From assembly GCF_021441885.1 (NCBI RefSeq), contig NZ_CP090439.1:1240001-1304000 (forward strand): a stretch of DNA of 64,000 nt. The letters run 5' to 3'. Of the stretch, positions 38,745 through 46,622 are shown in pieces (position 1 is the first letter of the stretch; each line of letters opens with the position of its first letter). Both the position numbers and the translations under genes were made by a program. Source of the stretch: Vibrio maritimus. Its GTDB lineage: Bacteria; Pseudomonadota; Gammaproteobacteria; Enterobacterales; Vibrionaceae. The notes below the pieces were generated by a model. That model was not told where the DNA came from and did not search any database. It was given only the letters and a program-made list of their open reading frames with translations.

Positions 38745-39161
38745 TTAGAGGTCGGGATTGAGTCCAGAAACACTGATTTCTGTCGATTCACCAGTTAACT
38801 TATCGACGATTTGCACCAGTAGAGTGCCAGAATCGTCGACGACGTTTAGGAAGAAGTCATCGGTTTCGAGTTGTCCTGTGTTGCCGTTACCTATATCTGC
38901 AAGCAACTGACTGATTAATCGTGACTCCAAGCTTGAGGCTAGTCTGTCCAACGAAGATTCTTCTTCGAAGTCAAACGTGCTGGCATTTGGATCTTCGTAA
39001 TCATTAATCGCGTTGGCGTGGTTGATCAAAATGGTACTGTTCAACGGATTCCCCCCAAAGCTTGGGTTGACTGGGGTATAGATAAGTTCCGTTCCTAACG
39101 CATACAGCGGCGTCATTATAGCTGCCGCTAACAGGGTAAGTTTCATGGTTGCTTTTGCCAT
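38745..39161 (-). CDS. csgF: Curli assembly factor CsgF
   Basis: The 138-residue protein has a signal peptide to about ALGTE and the strongly conserved CsgF N-terminus (YTPVNPSFGGNPLN), which in E. coli binds inside the CsgG pore. The C-terminal half contains VNVVDDSGTLLVQIVD-like beta sequence. AAGGAG six bases before ATG 39161 decides this start over ATG 39185, which would overlap the upstream gene. CsgF couples export to nucleation at the cell surface. Confidence 0.92.
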   Translation of the reverse strand: MAKATMKLTLLAAAIMTPLYALGTELIYTPVNPSFGGNPLNSTILINHANAINDYEDPNASTFDFEEESSLDRLASSLESRLISQLLADIGNGNTGQLETDDFFLNVVDDSGTLLVQIVDKLTGESTEISVSGLNPDL

Positions 39162-39171
39162 CCCTGACTCC

Positions 39172-39639
39172 TTAGAATTCATCATGCTCTAAATCGAACG
39201 TGTCTAAATACAGCCTTTCTGCTTGCCAGCGGATCATATAATTGCCCACTACTCTAATGGCATCGTTCGCTCTATCTTTTGCTTGTCTTCGACCAGGTGA
39301 AAGAGCGGTTCTATATATCACTTGCCTCGAGTGAAACACTTCAATAATACTGCCGGACAATGCTGTAGGTATTTCTTTGACCGAAAGGTTTTCTTGTAAG
39401 TCTGGGTACTGATCGTTCAGTTGCTGAGAAAAGAAAAAATAAAAATCCTCACCCAGACGTGTAATCGTTCTATCGACGATGACACCGCTTACTTCGTTAT
39501 AGTTGTAAAACGGAGAGGCTTCGTGGCTTTCGAGCTTGCCACCATTTTCAAGGGGGGCACTACTCTCCAAACTCTCCGCAGCCACGGTAGAGCTCGTCAT
39601 GAGAAGCAAGGTTGCAATTGAAGGAAGCAGCTTATCCAT
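39172..39639 (-). CDS. csgE: Curli secretion specificity factor CsgE
   Basis: The 155-residue protein starts with a signal peptide (to about VAAES) and contains CsgE-type sequence: EVSGVIVDRTITRLGEDFY, a segment with tryptophan/aromatic residues and the arginine-rich SPGRRQAKD. CsgE is the periplasmic plug that caps CsgG and selects curlins. ATG 39639 fits the signal peptide better than the earlier ATG at 39699. It is the first gene of the csgEFG operon, divergent from csgB across 357 bases. Confidence 0.9.
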   Translation of the reverse strand: MDKLLPSIATLLLMTSSTVAAESLESSAPLENGGKLESHEASPFYNYNEVSGVIVDRTITRLGEDFYFFFSQQLNDQYPDLQENLSVKEIPTALSGSIIEVFHSRQVIYRTALSPGRRQAKDRANDAIRVVGNYMIRWQAERLYLDTFDLEHDEF

Positions 39640-39996
39640 CCCTAATCCCGTTTGAAATCCATTTCCGATACAAGAGAAGCGGTATAACACCGACACCATT
39701 AAGATTAATCCACCGAATATGAATCCAAAATAAACTAGAGCACTAGTTATTAGATTAATTTTTTCATACTTGCGATGACCATTTCATAGAAGATATTGCA
39801 CATCTCATTGAGAACTTAATTTGATAAATCAATTTAAGTTTAGGGTTAATGTCCCCACCAATATTTACTCTTACCAAGGCGCAACAATATTCGACACGTT
39901 AACTGGACCTTAAATACATCTTGGGTGTTCATCCAATGTATTTACTCAGTTCATTTCGTAGTCAAACAAACATTGTTGAACGCAAGGAGAGCTTAC
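39640..39996. other. Divergent csgE / csgB promoter region
   Basis: About 357 AT-rich bases containing both promoters and probably binding sites for the CsgD-like regulators. The stretch AACTAGAGCACTAGTT near 39734-39749 is an imperfect palindrome and a possible operator. Confidence 0.45.
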
Positions 39997-40647
39997 ATGG
40001 GATGGTCAAGAAACAGAGGACAATTGGTGTGGAATGGGGTAATTGGCGCCATTCTAATGGCGTCTACATCATTACCCGTTTCGTCCTCTCCATTAGTGCT
40101 GGCACCAAACGGCGGTTTGTCGTCGGGTGGCTCTTTTTTACATGGCGTGAGTGAGGACATTGTAAGCGATTATGAGGACCTCGCTTCGTATTCGGGAGAC
40201 GTAGACAACCTGTCGGAGATAGAGACCGTCAACTCATTTGATTCGGTTGTTATCGTCTCGCAAAAAAGTCACGGACCTGGTGCAGGGAATCGGTCGAGAG
40301 TAAGGCAAGAAGGAGTGAGTAATACCGCTTTAGTAGGACAAAAGGGTAATAACAACGTGGCGTATATCAACCAAGAGGGTGATAACAACGCTGCTGCTGT
40401 TGGGCAAATAGGGTTTAACGGAGAAGCATTGGTCAATCAACAAGGTGACAACAACCTAGCGTTGCTGGGGCAGACCAACTTCTCAGGCTCGCCCAACAGG
40501 CTAAGCATCAACCAGCAAAATGACAACAATATAGCGCTTGTTGTTGCTGGAGGTGGTGCCAATCTCGGTATTTCGCAAGACGGTGGCGATGCAGCCATCA
40601 TCAATGCGTCGAGTGCCATGAGAGTTTATATAAACCAAGCGAATTGA
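39997..40647 (+). CDS. csgB: Curlin nucleator CsgB-like (first copy)
   Basis: The 216-residue protein has a hydrophobic signal (about residues 12-32), a linker and about five curlin repeats (for example GNNNVAYINQEGDNNAAAV, near residues 115-135) ending IINASSAMRVYINQAN. AAGGAG before ATG 39997 sets the start; upstream in-frame codons to 39925 are not needed. Together with the following csgA-like gene it mirrors the standard csgBA order. Conservation with the second nucleator (35167-35895) shows a duplication of the fibre pair. Confidence 0.83.
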   Translation: MGWSRNRGQLVWNGVIGAILMASTSLPVSSSPLVLAPNGGLSSGGSFLHGVSEDIVSDYEDLASYSGDVDNLSEIETVNSFDSVVIVSQKSHGPGAGNRSRVRQEGVSNTALVGQKGNNNVAYINQEGDNNAAAVGQIGFNGEALVNQQGDNNLALLGQTNFSGSPNRLSINQQNDNNIALVVAGGGANLGISQDGGDAAIINASSAMRVYINQAN

Positions 40648-40727
40648 GTAGTAGCGCGGTTTAGAAAGAGTTTCTCGCAAGAGAAAAACTGTCGACAAGG
40701 AAAGAAAAAAAGGAAATAGGTGTGATT

Positions 40728-41519
40728 ATGAAAAAGTTAGTTTTGTGTATAGGTTTGGCATTGGCTTCTACTACGGCTTTGGCGAATGGTCCTGCAACGG
40801 GTAAAGAAGTCAACTTCGGTGGCTACGGTCAACTGGCCAATCAAGGTCAAGACAACAACAGTGTGGTGCTACAAGCCAATGACCAAGGAACTACGGTCAC
40901 GGTAACGCAGGGTGAACTCGGCGTGTTTGACGGTAACCGTTCCGCAGTCGATATTCGCTTGCAAAGCCCAGGTAACAATAATGATGTGGCGATTACACAG
41001 TCTGGTAATTTCAGCTTCAATGACTCTTTGGTTAAAATCGCAGGCAAAACTGGTGGCGCAGATGTCGATATCATGCAGACAGGTCACGCTAACGACTCTG
41101 TTGTGTACATGGCACACGATGAAGACAACTCAACTGTTTCAGTTACGCAAAACGGGGTAGATAACTGGTCTCGTGTTCGTTCTACTAATAAGAGTAAAGG
41201 TAACGAGACGACTGTAGTACAGAATGGCTTACAACAAGACTCTGAAGTTTGGTTTGATGCGGCATCATCTAACAACACAGTAGATGTTAAACAGGGTAAG
41301 AATACCTCTCGCTTTGATAACACGTCGATCGTGTCTCTGCGCGCTGCTAGTTCAGACAATGAAATCAGTGTGAACCAAAAAGGCAACCGCAACGACTCTA
41401 AAGTCTTCCTACATTCATCCACTAACAATATGGTAGACGTAACACAAACGTGGGATGATGCATCGTATGTTGCTCAAACAAACTCTCACAATACGTCAGT
41501 CACAGTGACTCAGTACTAA
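40728..41519 (+). CDS. csgA: Major curlin CsgA-like fibre subunit (first copy)
   Basis: The 263-residue protein has a signal peptide ending at ALANG and repeats with the pattern S/D-x(4-5)-Q-x-G/N-x(2)-N, for example NNDVAITQSGNFSFNDSL. The C-terminal repeats (SSNNTVDVKQG, SDNEISVNQKGNRND, NNMVDVTQT, NTSVTVTQY) are the clearest. Curlins leave the cell unfolded through CsgG and polymerise as amyloid fibres for adhesion and biofilm matrix. An upstream GTG at 40722 overlaps the ribosome site region; ATG 40728 is used. Its codon choice is like that of highly expressed genes. Confidence 0.83.
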   Translation: MKKLVLCIGLALASTTALANGPATGKEVNFGGYGQLANQGQDNNSVVLQANDQGTTVTVTQGELGVFDGNRSAVDIRLQSPGNNNDVAITQSGNFSFNDSLVKIAGKTGGADVDIMQTGHANDSVVYMAHDEDNSTVSVTQNGVDNWSRVRSTNKSKGNETTVVQNGLQQDSEVWFDAASSNNTVDVKQGKNTSRFDNTSIVSLRAASSDNEISVNQKGNRNDSKVFLHSSTNNMVDVTQTWDDASYVAQTNSHNTSVTVTQY

Positions 41520-41537
41520 TCTCCTATGAGCCTCTAT

Positions 41538-41843
41538 ATGAAAAAGGTTACCCTTTGGGTAACCTTTTTACTTTGTTCGACTTTCGCTGATGCCAATAAC
41601 CTCGGTGAGTACATGAAATGTTACAAAGACGGTCCATTTTTCGTGGTTGAGCTCAGCGTAGGAGACGATGAAGCGCTAAGGATTCAAGTTACGACGAGCG
41701 ACTCCTCCGTATTAACATCGAGTCAAAACGGTGGCGTGTCGAGTTTTTATCTTCAACGAGAAGCCTTTCCCTTGACTGTCATGAATACAGTTAATGAAGA
41801 GGTATTTGCTGTAGACGAACACTGTCATATCTCACCAAAATAA
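41538..41843 (+). CDS. Small exported protein downstream of csgA (possible csgC position)
   Basis: The 101-residue product has a signal peptide (MKKVTLWVTFLLCSTFADA) and a mature part of about 82 residues with two cysteines (in MKCYKDG and DEHCHIS) and a beta-rich pattern. It sits where csgC occurs in E. coli, but I see no CxC motif, so I do not call it CsgC. The first codons coincide with a 13-base-pair terminator hairpin, so most csgA transcription should stop before it. An alternative start ATG 41526 lies just upstream. A terminator follows. The two cysteines could be a client of the CGPC protein in the same locus. Confidence 0.65.
   Translation: MKKVTLWVTFLLCSTFADANNLGEYMKCYKDGPFFVVELSVGDDEALRIQVTTSDSSVLTSSQNGGVSSFYLQREAFPLTVMNTVNEEVFAVDEHCHISPK
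41541..41570 (+). terminator. Terminator hairpin overlapping the start of the downstream ORF
   Basis: AAAAAGGTTACCC pairs perfectly (13 base pairs) with GGGTAACCTTTTT around TTT. It lies 22 bases after the csgA stop, inside codons 2-11 of the small secreted-protein gene. Confidence 0.85.
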
Positions 41844-41876
41844 AAACCCTCCGCTTCGTTAGAAGGGAGGGTTTTT
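41843..41876. terminator. Terminator between the curli and mal regions
   Basis: AAACCCTCC pairs with GGAGGGTTT around a loop of about 14 bases; flanking A/T runs serve both directions. It separates the small exported-protein gene from the end of malK. Confidence 0.8.
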
Positions 41877-41911
41877 CAGCAAGCAAAGATGCTTAAAACT
41901 GTAATGAATGC

Positions 41912-43021
41912 TTATACACCCGCTTCTTTATACAAACGGCGGCAAGCTTTGCCATCGCTGTGGAATAGGTGACAACGGTGAGCTGGAATACCAATCTCAA
42001 ACTTATCACCAACTTCAACAGAAAGCGTATCAGGCTGACGGTAGATAACGTCTGCATCTGCGCTTTCAAGGTTTAGATAAACCTGAGTTTCGTTACCTAG
42101 CTTTTCAACGATCATGACTTCGCCTTCCACTTTCGCATCGCCTTCTTCCGCCGATACCAAGTGCTCTGGACGTACGCCCATAGACATACGGTCACCTTTG
42201 TTAACGGTTGTGCCGTCAACAGGAATCCAGAAAGAGTCGCCATCAGAAAGCTGAACTTTAACGCGCTCTGCTTCCACTTCTTCGATGAATACGCTCATAA
42301 AGTTCATCTTAGGTGAACCAATGAAGCCAGCAACGAAGCGGTTATCAGGGTAGTGGTAAAGCTCAAGAGGCTTACCAACCTGCGCAACATAGCCTGCGTC
42401 TAGAACAACAATCTTGTCTGCCATTGTCATCGCTTCCACCTGATCGTGCGTTACGTAGATCATGGTGCAACCAAGCTGGCGTTGAAGTTTAGTGATTTGC
42501 GAACGCATGTTTACGCGAAGCGCAGCATCTAGGTTAGATAGCGGTTCGTCTAGTAGGAATACATTTGGCTGAGAGACTAGAGTACGACCGATAGCCACAC
42601 GCTGACGCTGACCACCAGAAAGTGCTTTTGGTTGACGCTCTAGCAGGTGACCAAGCTGAAGGATTTCTGCAGCGTGCTCAACACGACGATCAATTTCTTT
42701 TTTGTCTGCTTTAGCAAGCTTCAGACCAAATGACATGTTGTCATATAGGTTAAGGTGAGGGTAAAGAGCGTAAGACTGGAATACCATGCCCACACCGCGC
42801 TTCGATGGCTCAACATCGTTCATGCGCTCGTCACCAATATACAAATCACCGGACGTGATGTCTTCTAAACCCGCGATACAACGTAGTAGAGTTGATTTAC
42901 CACAACCTGATGGACCAACGAAGACAACAAATTCGCCTTCATTGATTTCTAGGTCGACATTCTTGGAGATCAGTACGTCACCGTACGCTTTACTAACATT
43001 TTTTAACGTGACACTCGCCAT
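41912..43021 (-). CDS. malK: Maltose/maltodextrin ABC transporter ATP-binding protein MalK
   Basis: The 369-residue protein has Walker A (GPSGCGKST, about residue 36), the Q-loop, the ABC signature LSGGQ (about 134), Walker B (FLLDEP) and the H-loop (VTHDQ). A C-terminal regulatory domain follows (GVRPEHL). MalK powers the MalFGK2 complex and in E. coli also binds MalT. The open frame extends to 43123, but ATG 43021 gives the normal MalK start (MASVTLKN) with GAGGA upstream. It is divergent from malE-malF-malG. Confidence 0.96.
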   Translation of the reverse strand: MASVTLKNVSKAYGDVLISKNVDLEINEGEFVVFVGPSGCGKSTLLRCIAGLEDITSGDLYIGDERMNDVEPSKRGVGMVFQSYALYPHLNLYDNMSFGLKLAKADKKEIDRRVEHAAEILQLGHLLERQPKALSGGQRQRVAIGRTLVSQPNVFLLDEPLSNLDAALRVNMRSQITKLQRQLGCTMIYVTHDQVEAMTMADKIVVLDAGYVAQVGKPLELYHYPDNRFVAGFIGSPKMNFMSVFIEEVEAERVKVQLSDGDSFWIPVDGTTVNKGDRMSMGVRPEHLVSAEEGDAKVEGEVMIVEKLGNETQVYLNLESADADVIYRQPDTLSVEVGDKFEIGIPAHRCHLFHSDGKACRRLYKEAGV

Positions 43022-43203
43022 GTAGCTCGTCCTCGATTCATTTTTCTTTCCGTCGGTCATTATAGAGATAATTCGACAGGTAATAATAGTAGGAAATTGG
43101 TCAGTGTGTGACTCCAGCGACAAGGCTGAAGCGTTAGGACTGTTTTGCTTATGATATTAGGGTTTTATGTTCCTTCGTTAGTGCAAATTGTCCTAGATGG
43201 AAA

Positions 43204-43240
43204 GAAAAAAGGGTGGCGCTGTACGATTTGGCGCCACCCT
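43204..43240 (-). terminator. Minus-strand intrinsic terminator in the malK leader region
   Basis: GGGTGGCGC pairs with GCGCCACCC around an 11-base loop. On the minus strand six T follow directly. It lies about 185 bases upstream of malK, on malK's strand. Confidence 0.85.
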
Positions 43241-43480
43241 CAAAGCCAAGACTTCGCTAGTATCCCCCGACACAAATTGAAAACCTCCCCCGTAAAATAA
43301 ATTACCACTAGTACTTCAATTTATGACTACTTGGCGAGCCCGGCGATGAAAACCCAGTATACGTTCCTTGTAGAAACTGATAGAGACAAGCTCTTACTGG
43401 TAAAGGGTTCTTACCATCCACTCTTGGATGACTGCAGTTTCCTTGATTGAGGTCGCTCAGACATCCTCCTGACAAAAATA
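43204..43480 (-). other. Possible attenuated malK leader or small RNA
   Basis: The minus strand from about 43480 to the terminator at 43204 holds several hairpins (for example CATCC/GGATG near 43415-43430) and no protein frame. It may be an untranslated leader with conditional termination before malK, or an independent RNA. The exact 5' end is not visible. Confidence 0.4.
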
Positions 43481-43513
43481 ATTATGGGGGTAGTAGAAAA
43501 GGAGGAGGAGGAT
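43463..43513. promoter_or_regulatory. Cluster of GGAGGA / TCCTCC motifs, possible MalT sites for malK
   Basis: TCCTCC at about 43464-43469 and GGAGGAGGAGGA at 43501-43512 resemble the MalT box GGGGA(T/G)GAGG. Placement between the two divergent units fits the known mal arrangement. Confidence 0.4.
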
Positions 43514-43566
43514 AGGGGGGTAGAAATGACGTGTGAGATCTTGGTCAAAAATTTGCGCCTGATAAT

Positions 43567-43582
43567 AGTGAATTCTGTCACA
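43567..43582. promoter_or_regulatory. CRP-like site in the malE-malK region
   Basis: On the minus strand TGTGA-CAGAAT-TCACT matches the CRP consensus TGTGA-N6-TCACA in nine of ten positions. CRP control of mal genes is established in enteric bacteria. Confidence 0.65.
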
Positions 43583-43669
43583 AGTGCAGATTGTTTTGTG
43601 ATGTTGATCTATAGTCTTGAGCGATTGAGGTCACGGAAATCAACGCTTGTAGCGAGGGCGTAGAGAGTA

Positions 43670-43747
43670 GGATGATGAGAGCTTGCTGTATTTTTTAGAT
43701 GATACTCGTCGAAACTTGGGAAATCCTCTGGATGAACCTCTGGATGA
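43670..43747 (+). promoter_or_regulatory. Three GGATGA MalT-type motifs upstream of malE
   Basis: GGATGA occurs at 43670-43675, 43730-43735 and 43742-43747. The last two lie in a tandem CTCTGGATGAAC repeat with 12-base spacing. GGATGA is the core hexamer of MalT boxes. The last lies 34 bases before the start codon, closer than usual, so it may instead be in the leader. A fourth GGATGA is at 43426-43431. Confidence 0.5.
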
Positions 43748-43780
43748 ACCTGCGATCAAAACTATAAAAAGGATATAAAC

Positions 43781-44962
43781 ATGAAAAAAGCCCTAAGCAC
43801 TGTAGCTCTAGGTACCCTAGTAGCTCTAGGTTCTTTTGGTGCAAACGCTGCTATCGAAGAAGGACAACTTACCATTTGGATTAATGGTGACAAAGGTTAC
43901 AACGGTCTTGCAGAAGTAGGTAAAAAGTTCGAAGAAGACACAGGCATCAAAGTGACAGTTGCTCACCCAGATGGTCTTGAAGCTCGCTTCCCTCAAGTTG
44001 CAGCGACTGGTGATGGTCCTGATATCATTTTCTGGGCACACGACCGTTTCGGTGAGTATGCTCAAGCAGGTTTGCTAGCTGAGGTTAAACCTTCTAAAGA
44101 AACTAAAGAAGGCATCGTTGATTTCGCATGGGACGCAGTTAAGTACGACGGCAAAATCATCGGTTACCCAGTAGCAGTTGAATCTCTATCTCTAATCTAC
44201 AACAAAGATTTGGTTCCAAACCCACCTAAGACTTGGGAAGAAGTTGAAGCATTGAACGCAAAACTTGCTAAAGATGGCAAGACTGCAATCATGTGGAACC
44301 TAAAAGAACCGTACTTCACATGGCCTCTAATGGCTGCTGACGGCGGCTATGCATTCAAATACAACGGTGGTAGCTACGATGTTAAAGACGCAGGTATCGC
44401 TAAAGAAGGTGTGAAGGACGCGCTTAGCTTTGTTAAAGGTCTAGTAGACAAAGGCGTTATCTCTGCAGACATGGACTACTCAGTATCTGAGTCTGCGTTC
44501 AACCAAGGTAAGACTGCAATGACTATCAACGGTCCATGGTCTTGGGCGAACATCGAGAAGTCTGGCATCAACTACGGTGTTGCTACGCTTCCTAAGTTCA
44601 ACGGTCAAGCTTCTAAGCCTTTCGTTGGCGTACTAACAGCAGGTATCAGCACTGCGTCACCTAACCGTGACCTAGCGGTTGAGTTCCTAGAGAACTACCT
44701 ACTAACTAACGACGGTCTACGTGAAGTGAACAACGACAAGCCACTAGGCGCAGTTGCTCTAACTTCATTCCAAGACGAGCTAGGTTCTGATGCACGTATC
44801 GCAGCGACAATGGACAACGCGATGAACGGTGAAATCATGCCTAACGTTCCACAAATGAGCGCATTCTGGGCTTCTGCTAAGAACGCTATCATCAACGTAG
44901 TTGACGGTCGCCAATCAGTTGACGCAGCTGTTGCTGATGCTGAAAAGCAAATGACGAAGTAA
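43781..44962 (+). CDS. malE: Maltose/maltodextrin-binding periplasmic protein MalE
   Basis: The 393-residue protein has a signal peptide ending near ANAAI (residue 24) and then the MalE hallmarks IWINGDKGYNGLAEVGKKFE, PDIIFWAHDRFGEYAQ and GKTAMTINGPWSW. It captures maltose and maltodextrins in the periplasm and hands them to MalFGK2. AAGGAT precedes the ATG. The strong codon bias suggests high expression. A hairpin separates it from malF, which would keep the binding protein in excess over the permease. Confidence 0.97.
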   Translation: MKKALSTVALGTLVALGSFGANAAIEEGQLTIWINGDKGYNGLAEVGKKFEEDTGIKVTVAHPDGLEARFPQVAATGDGPDIIFWAHDRFGEYAQAGLLAEVKPSKETKEGIVDFAWDAVKYDGKIIGYPVAVESLSLIYNKDLVPNPPKTWEEVEALNAKLAKDGKTAIMWNLKEPYFTWPLMAADGGYAFKYNGGSYDVKDAGIAKEGVKDALSFVKGLVDKGVISADMDYSVSESAFNQGKTAMTINGPWSWANIEKSGINYGVATLPKFNGQASKPFVGVLTAGISTASPNRDLAVEFLENYLLTNDGLREVNNDKPLGAVALTSFQDELGSDARIAATMDNAMNGEIMPNVPQMSAFWASAKNAIINVVDGRQSVDAAVADAEKQMTK

Positions 44963-44981
44963 TTTTCTAGAACTACCCTTT

Positions 44982-45018
44982 AAGGAGGGGGTAACCCCTC
45001 CTTCTTTTATTTTTTGTA
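44982..45018 (+). terminator. Hairpin between malE and malF
   Basis: AAGGAGGGG pairs with CCCCTCCTT around GTAA, followed by CTTTTATTTTTT. It is likely a partial terminator or 3' stability element, as at the same position in enteric bacteria. Confidence 0.85.
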
Positions 45019-45039
45019 TTATCGCTAGCAGGTCCTTTT

Positions 45040-46611
45040 ATGCAGTCAGTTCAAGGTACAGATGCCATGTCAGCTGAAACTAGTACAGTTCCAAGCAGCA
45101 AGAAAGTATTCATCAAGTGGGGACTTCTTGGCTCAGTGGGACTTATCAATGGTTACGCGACTATTCTTATGTATTCCCGTGGTGAGCTTGCATTCGCATT
45201 GCTTACTGTGATTCTTACCGCTCTGGCACTCTATATTTTCGGCAGTAAGAAAACGTACGCACACCGTTATATCTATCCAGGTATCGCGGGTATGATCCTT
45301 TTTATTCTTTTCCCTTTGGCGTACACGGTAGGCCTTGCCTTCACGAACTACAGCGCGAAGAACCAACTCTCTTTGGAAAGAACTCAAAACGTTCTTATGC
45401 AGCGTACTTTCCAAACGGGTGAGAGCTTCTCGTTTGATCTTTATAAGACAGAAAACGGTCACCGCATCTACGTGAAAGACGGTGAACAGCTGCTCGCTAC
45501 ACCTGAATTTGATATCTCTAGCCCATCTGCTGATTACGACCTATCGGCGGTAGATACTCAGGCTGGTGATAAGGAACAGATCAAAACGATCATCCAAAAC
45601 CGTTCTACTTTGAACACGATTGATCTGCATATGCCGAGTGGTGAAGACATTCGTATGAGTGGTCTTCGTAAGTTCGCATCGGTACAGCCGCTTTATACGT
45701 TTGTTGAAGGCACTGATGACCTACGCGACAACAAGACTGGCGATCTACTACGTCCAAATATGGAAGTAGGTTTCTACCAACCAGTGAATGACAATGGTGA
45801 GTTTGTTGGTAACACAGTCTCTCCTGGCTTCATTGTAGGTATTGGTACACATAACTTTGAACGTGTCTGGAAAGACGACGGTATCAAAGAGCCATTCATC
45901 AGCATCTTCATCTGGACAATCGTATTCTCTGCAGTGAGCGTCGCGCTAACGGTACTGATTGGTCTTATCCTGGCGAGTGTTGTTCAATGGGAAGCACTAC
46001 GCGGTCGCGCTGTTTATCGTGTACTACTGATTCTTCCATACGCGGTACCAGCATTTATCTCGATTCTTATCTTTAAGGGTTTGTTCAACCAAAGCTTTGG
46101 TGAAGTGAACATGCTACTTGAAGGTCTATTTGGCATTAGCCCGAGCTGGTTCTCTGATCCACTGATGGCTAAAGTGATGATTCTTATCGTGAACACTTGG
46201 CTAGGTTTCCCTTACATGATGATTCTATGTATGGGTATGCTAAAAGCGATTCCTGATGACCTGTATGAAGCGTCTGCTATCGACGGCTCAAACTTCATCT
46301 CGAACTTCACTAAGATCACAATGCCACTGATGATTAAGCCGCTAACTCCGCTACTAATTGCAAGTTTCGCGTTTAACTTCAACAACTTCGTACTGATTGC
46401 CCTTCTAACGAATGGTGGTCCTAACATGATTGGTACTTCTGAGCCAGCGGGTTACACCGACCTATTGGTTAACTACACGTACCGTATCGCGTTTGAAGGT
46501 TCTGGTGGTCAAGACTTCGGTCTAGCGAGTGCAATCGCAACACTGATCTTCCTACTAGTAGGTGCACTAGCACTACTTAACCTACGCGTCACGAAAGTAG
46601 CTCAAGACTAA
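45040..46611 (+). CDS. malF: Maltose ABC transporter permease MalF
   Basis: The 523-residue protein closely follows E. coli MalF: N-terminal helices, the large periplasmic P2 loop (about residues 105-285), FTNYSAKNQL, and the conserved permease block near VLLILPYAVPAFISILIFKG. The EAA coupling motif (YEASAIDGSNF) contacts MalK. ATG 45040 is used; ATG 45067 is an alternative. It is followed by malG after 11 bases. Confidence 0.97.
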   Translation: MQSVQGTDAMSAETSTVPSSKKVFIKWGLLGSVGLINGYATILMYSRGELAFALLTVILTALALYIFGSKKTYAHRYIYPGIAGMILFILFPLAYTVGLAFTNYSAKNQLSLERTQNVLMQRTFQTGESFSFDLYKTENGHRIYVKDGEQLLATPEFDISSPSADYDLSAVDTQAGDKEQIKTIIQNRSTLNTIDLHMPSGEDIRMSGLRKFASVQPLYTFVEGTDDLRDNKTGDLLRPNMEVGFYQPVNDNGEFVGNTVSPGFIVGIGTHNFERVWKDDGIKEPFISIFIWTIVFSAVSVALTVLIGLILASVVQWEALRGRAVYRVLLILPYAVPAFISILIFKGLFNQSFGEVNMLLEGLFGISPSWFSDPLMAKVMILIVNTWLGFPYMMILCMGMLKAIPDDLYEASAIDGSNFISNFTKITMPLMIKPLTPLLIASFAFNFNNFVLIALLTNGGPNMIGTSEPAGYTDLLVNYTYRIAFEGSGGQDFGLASAIATLIFLLVGALALLNLRVTKVAQD

Positions 46612-46622
46612 GGAGGCCTAAA

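Noticed and set aside
41538..41843. Naming the gene csgC
   Set aside because: The position fits, but the CxC motif and overall pattern of CsgC are not visible.
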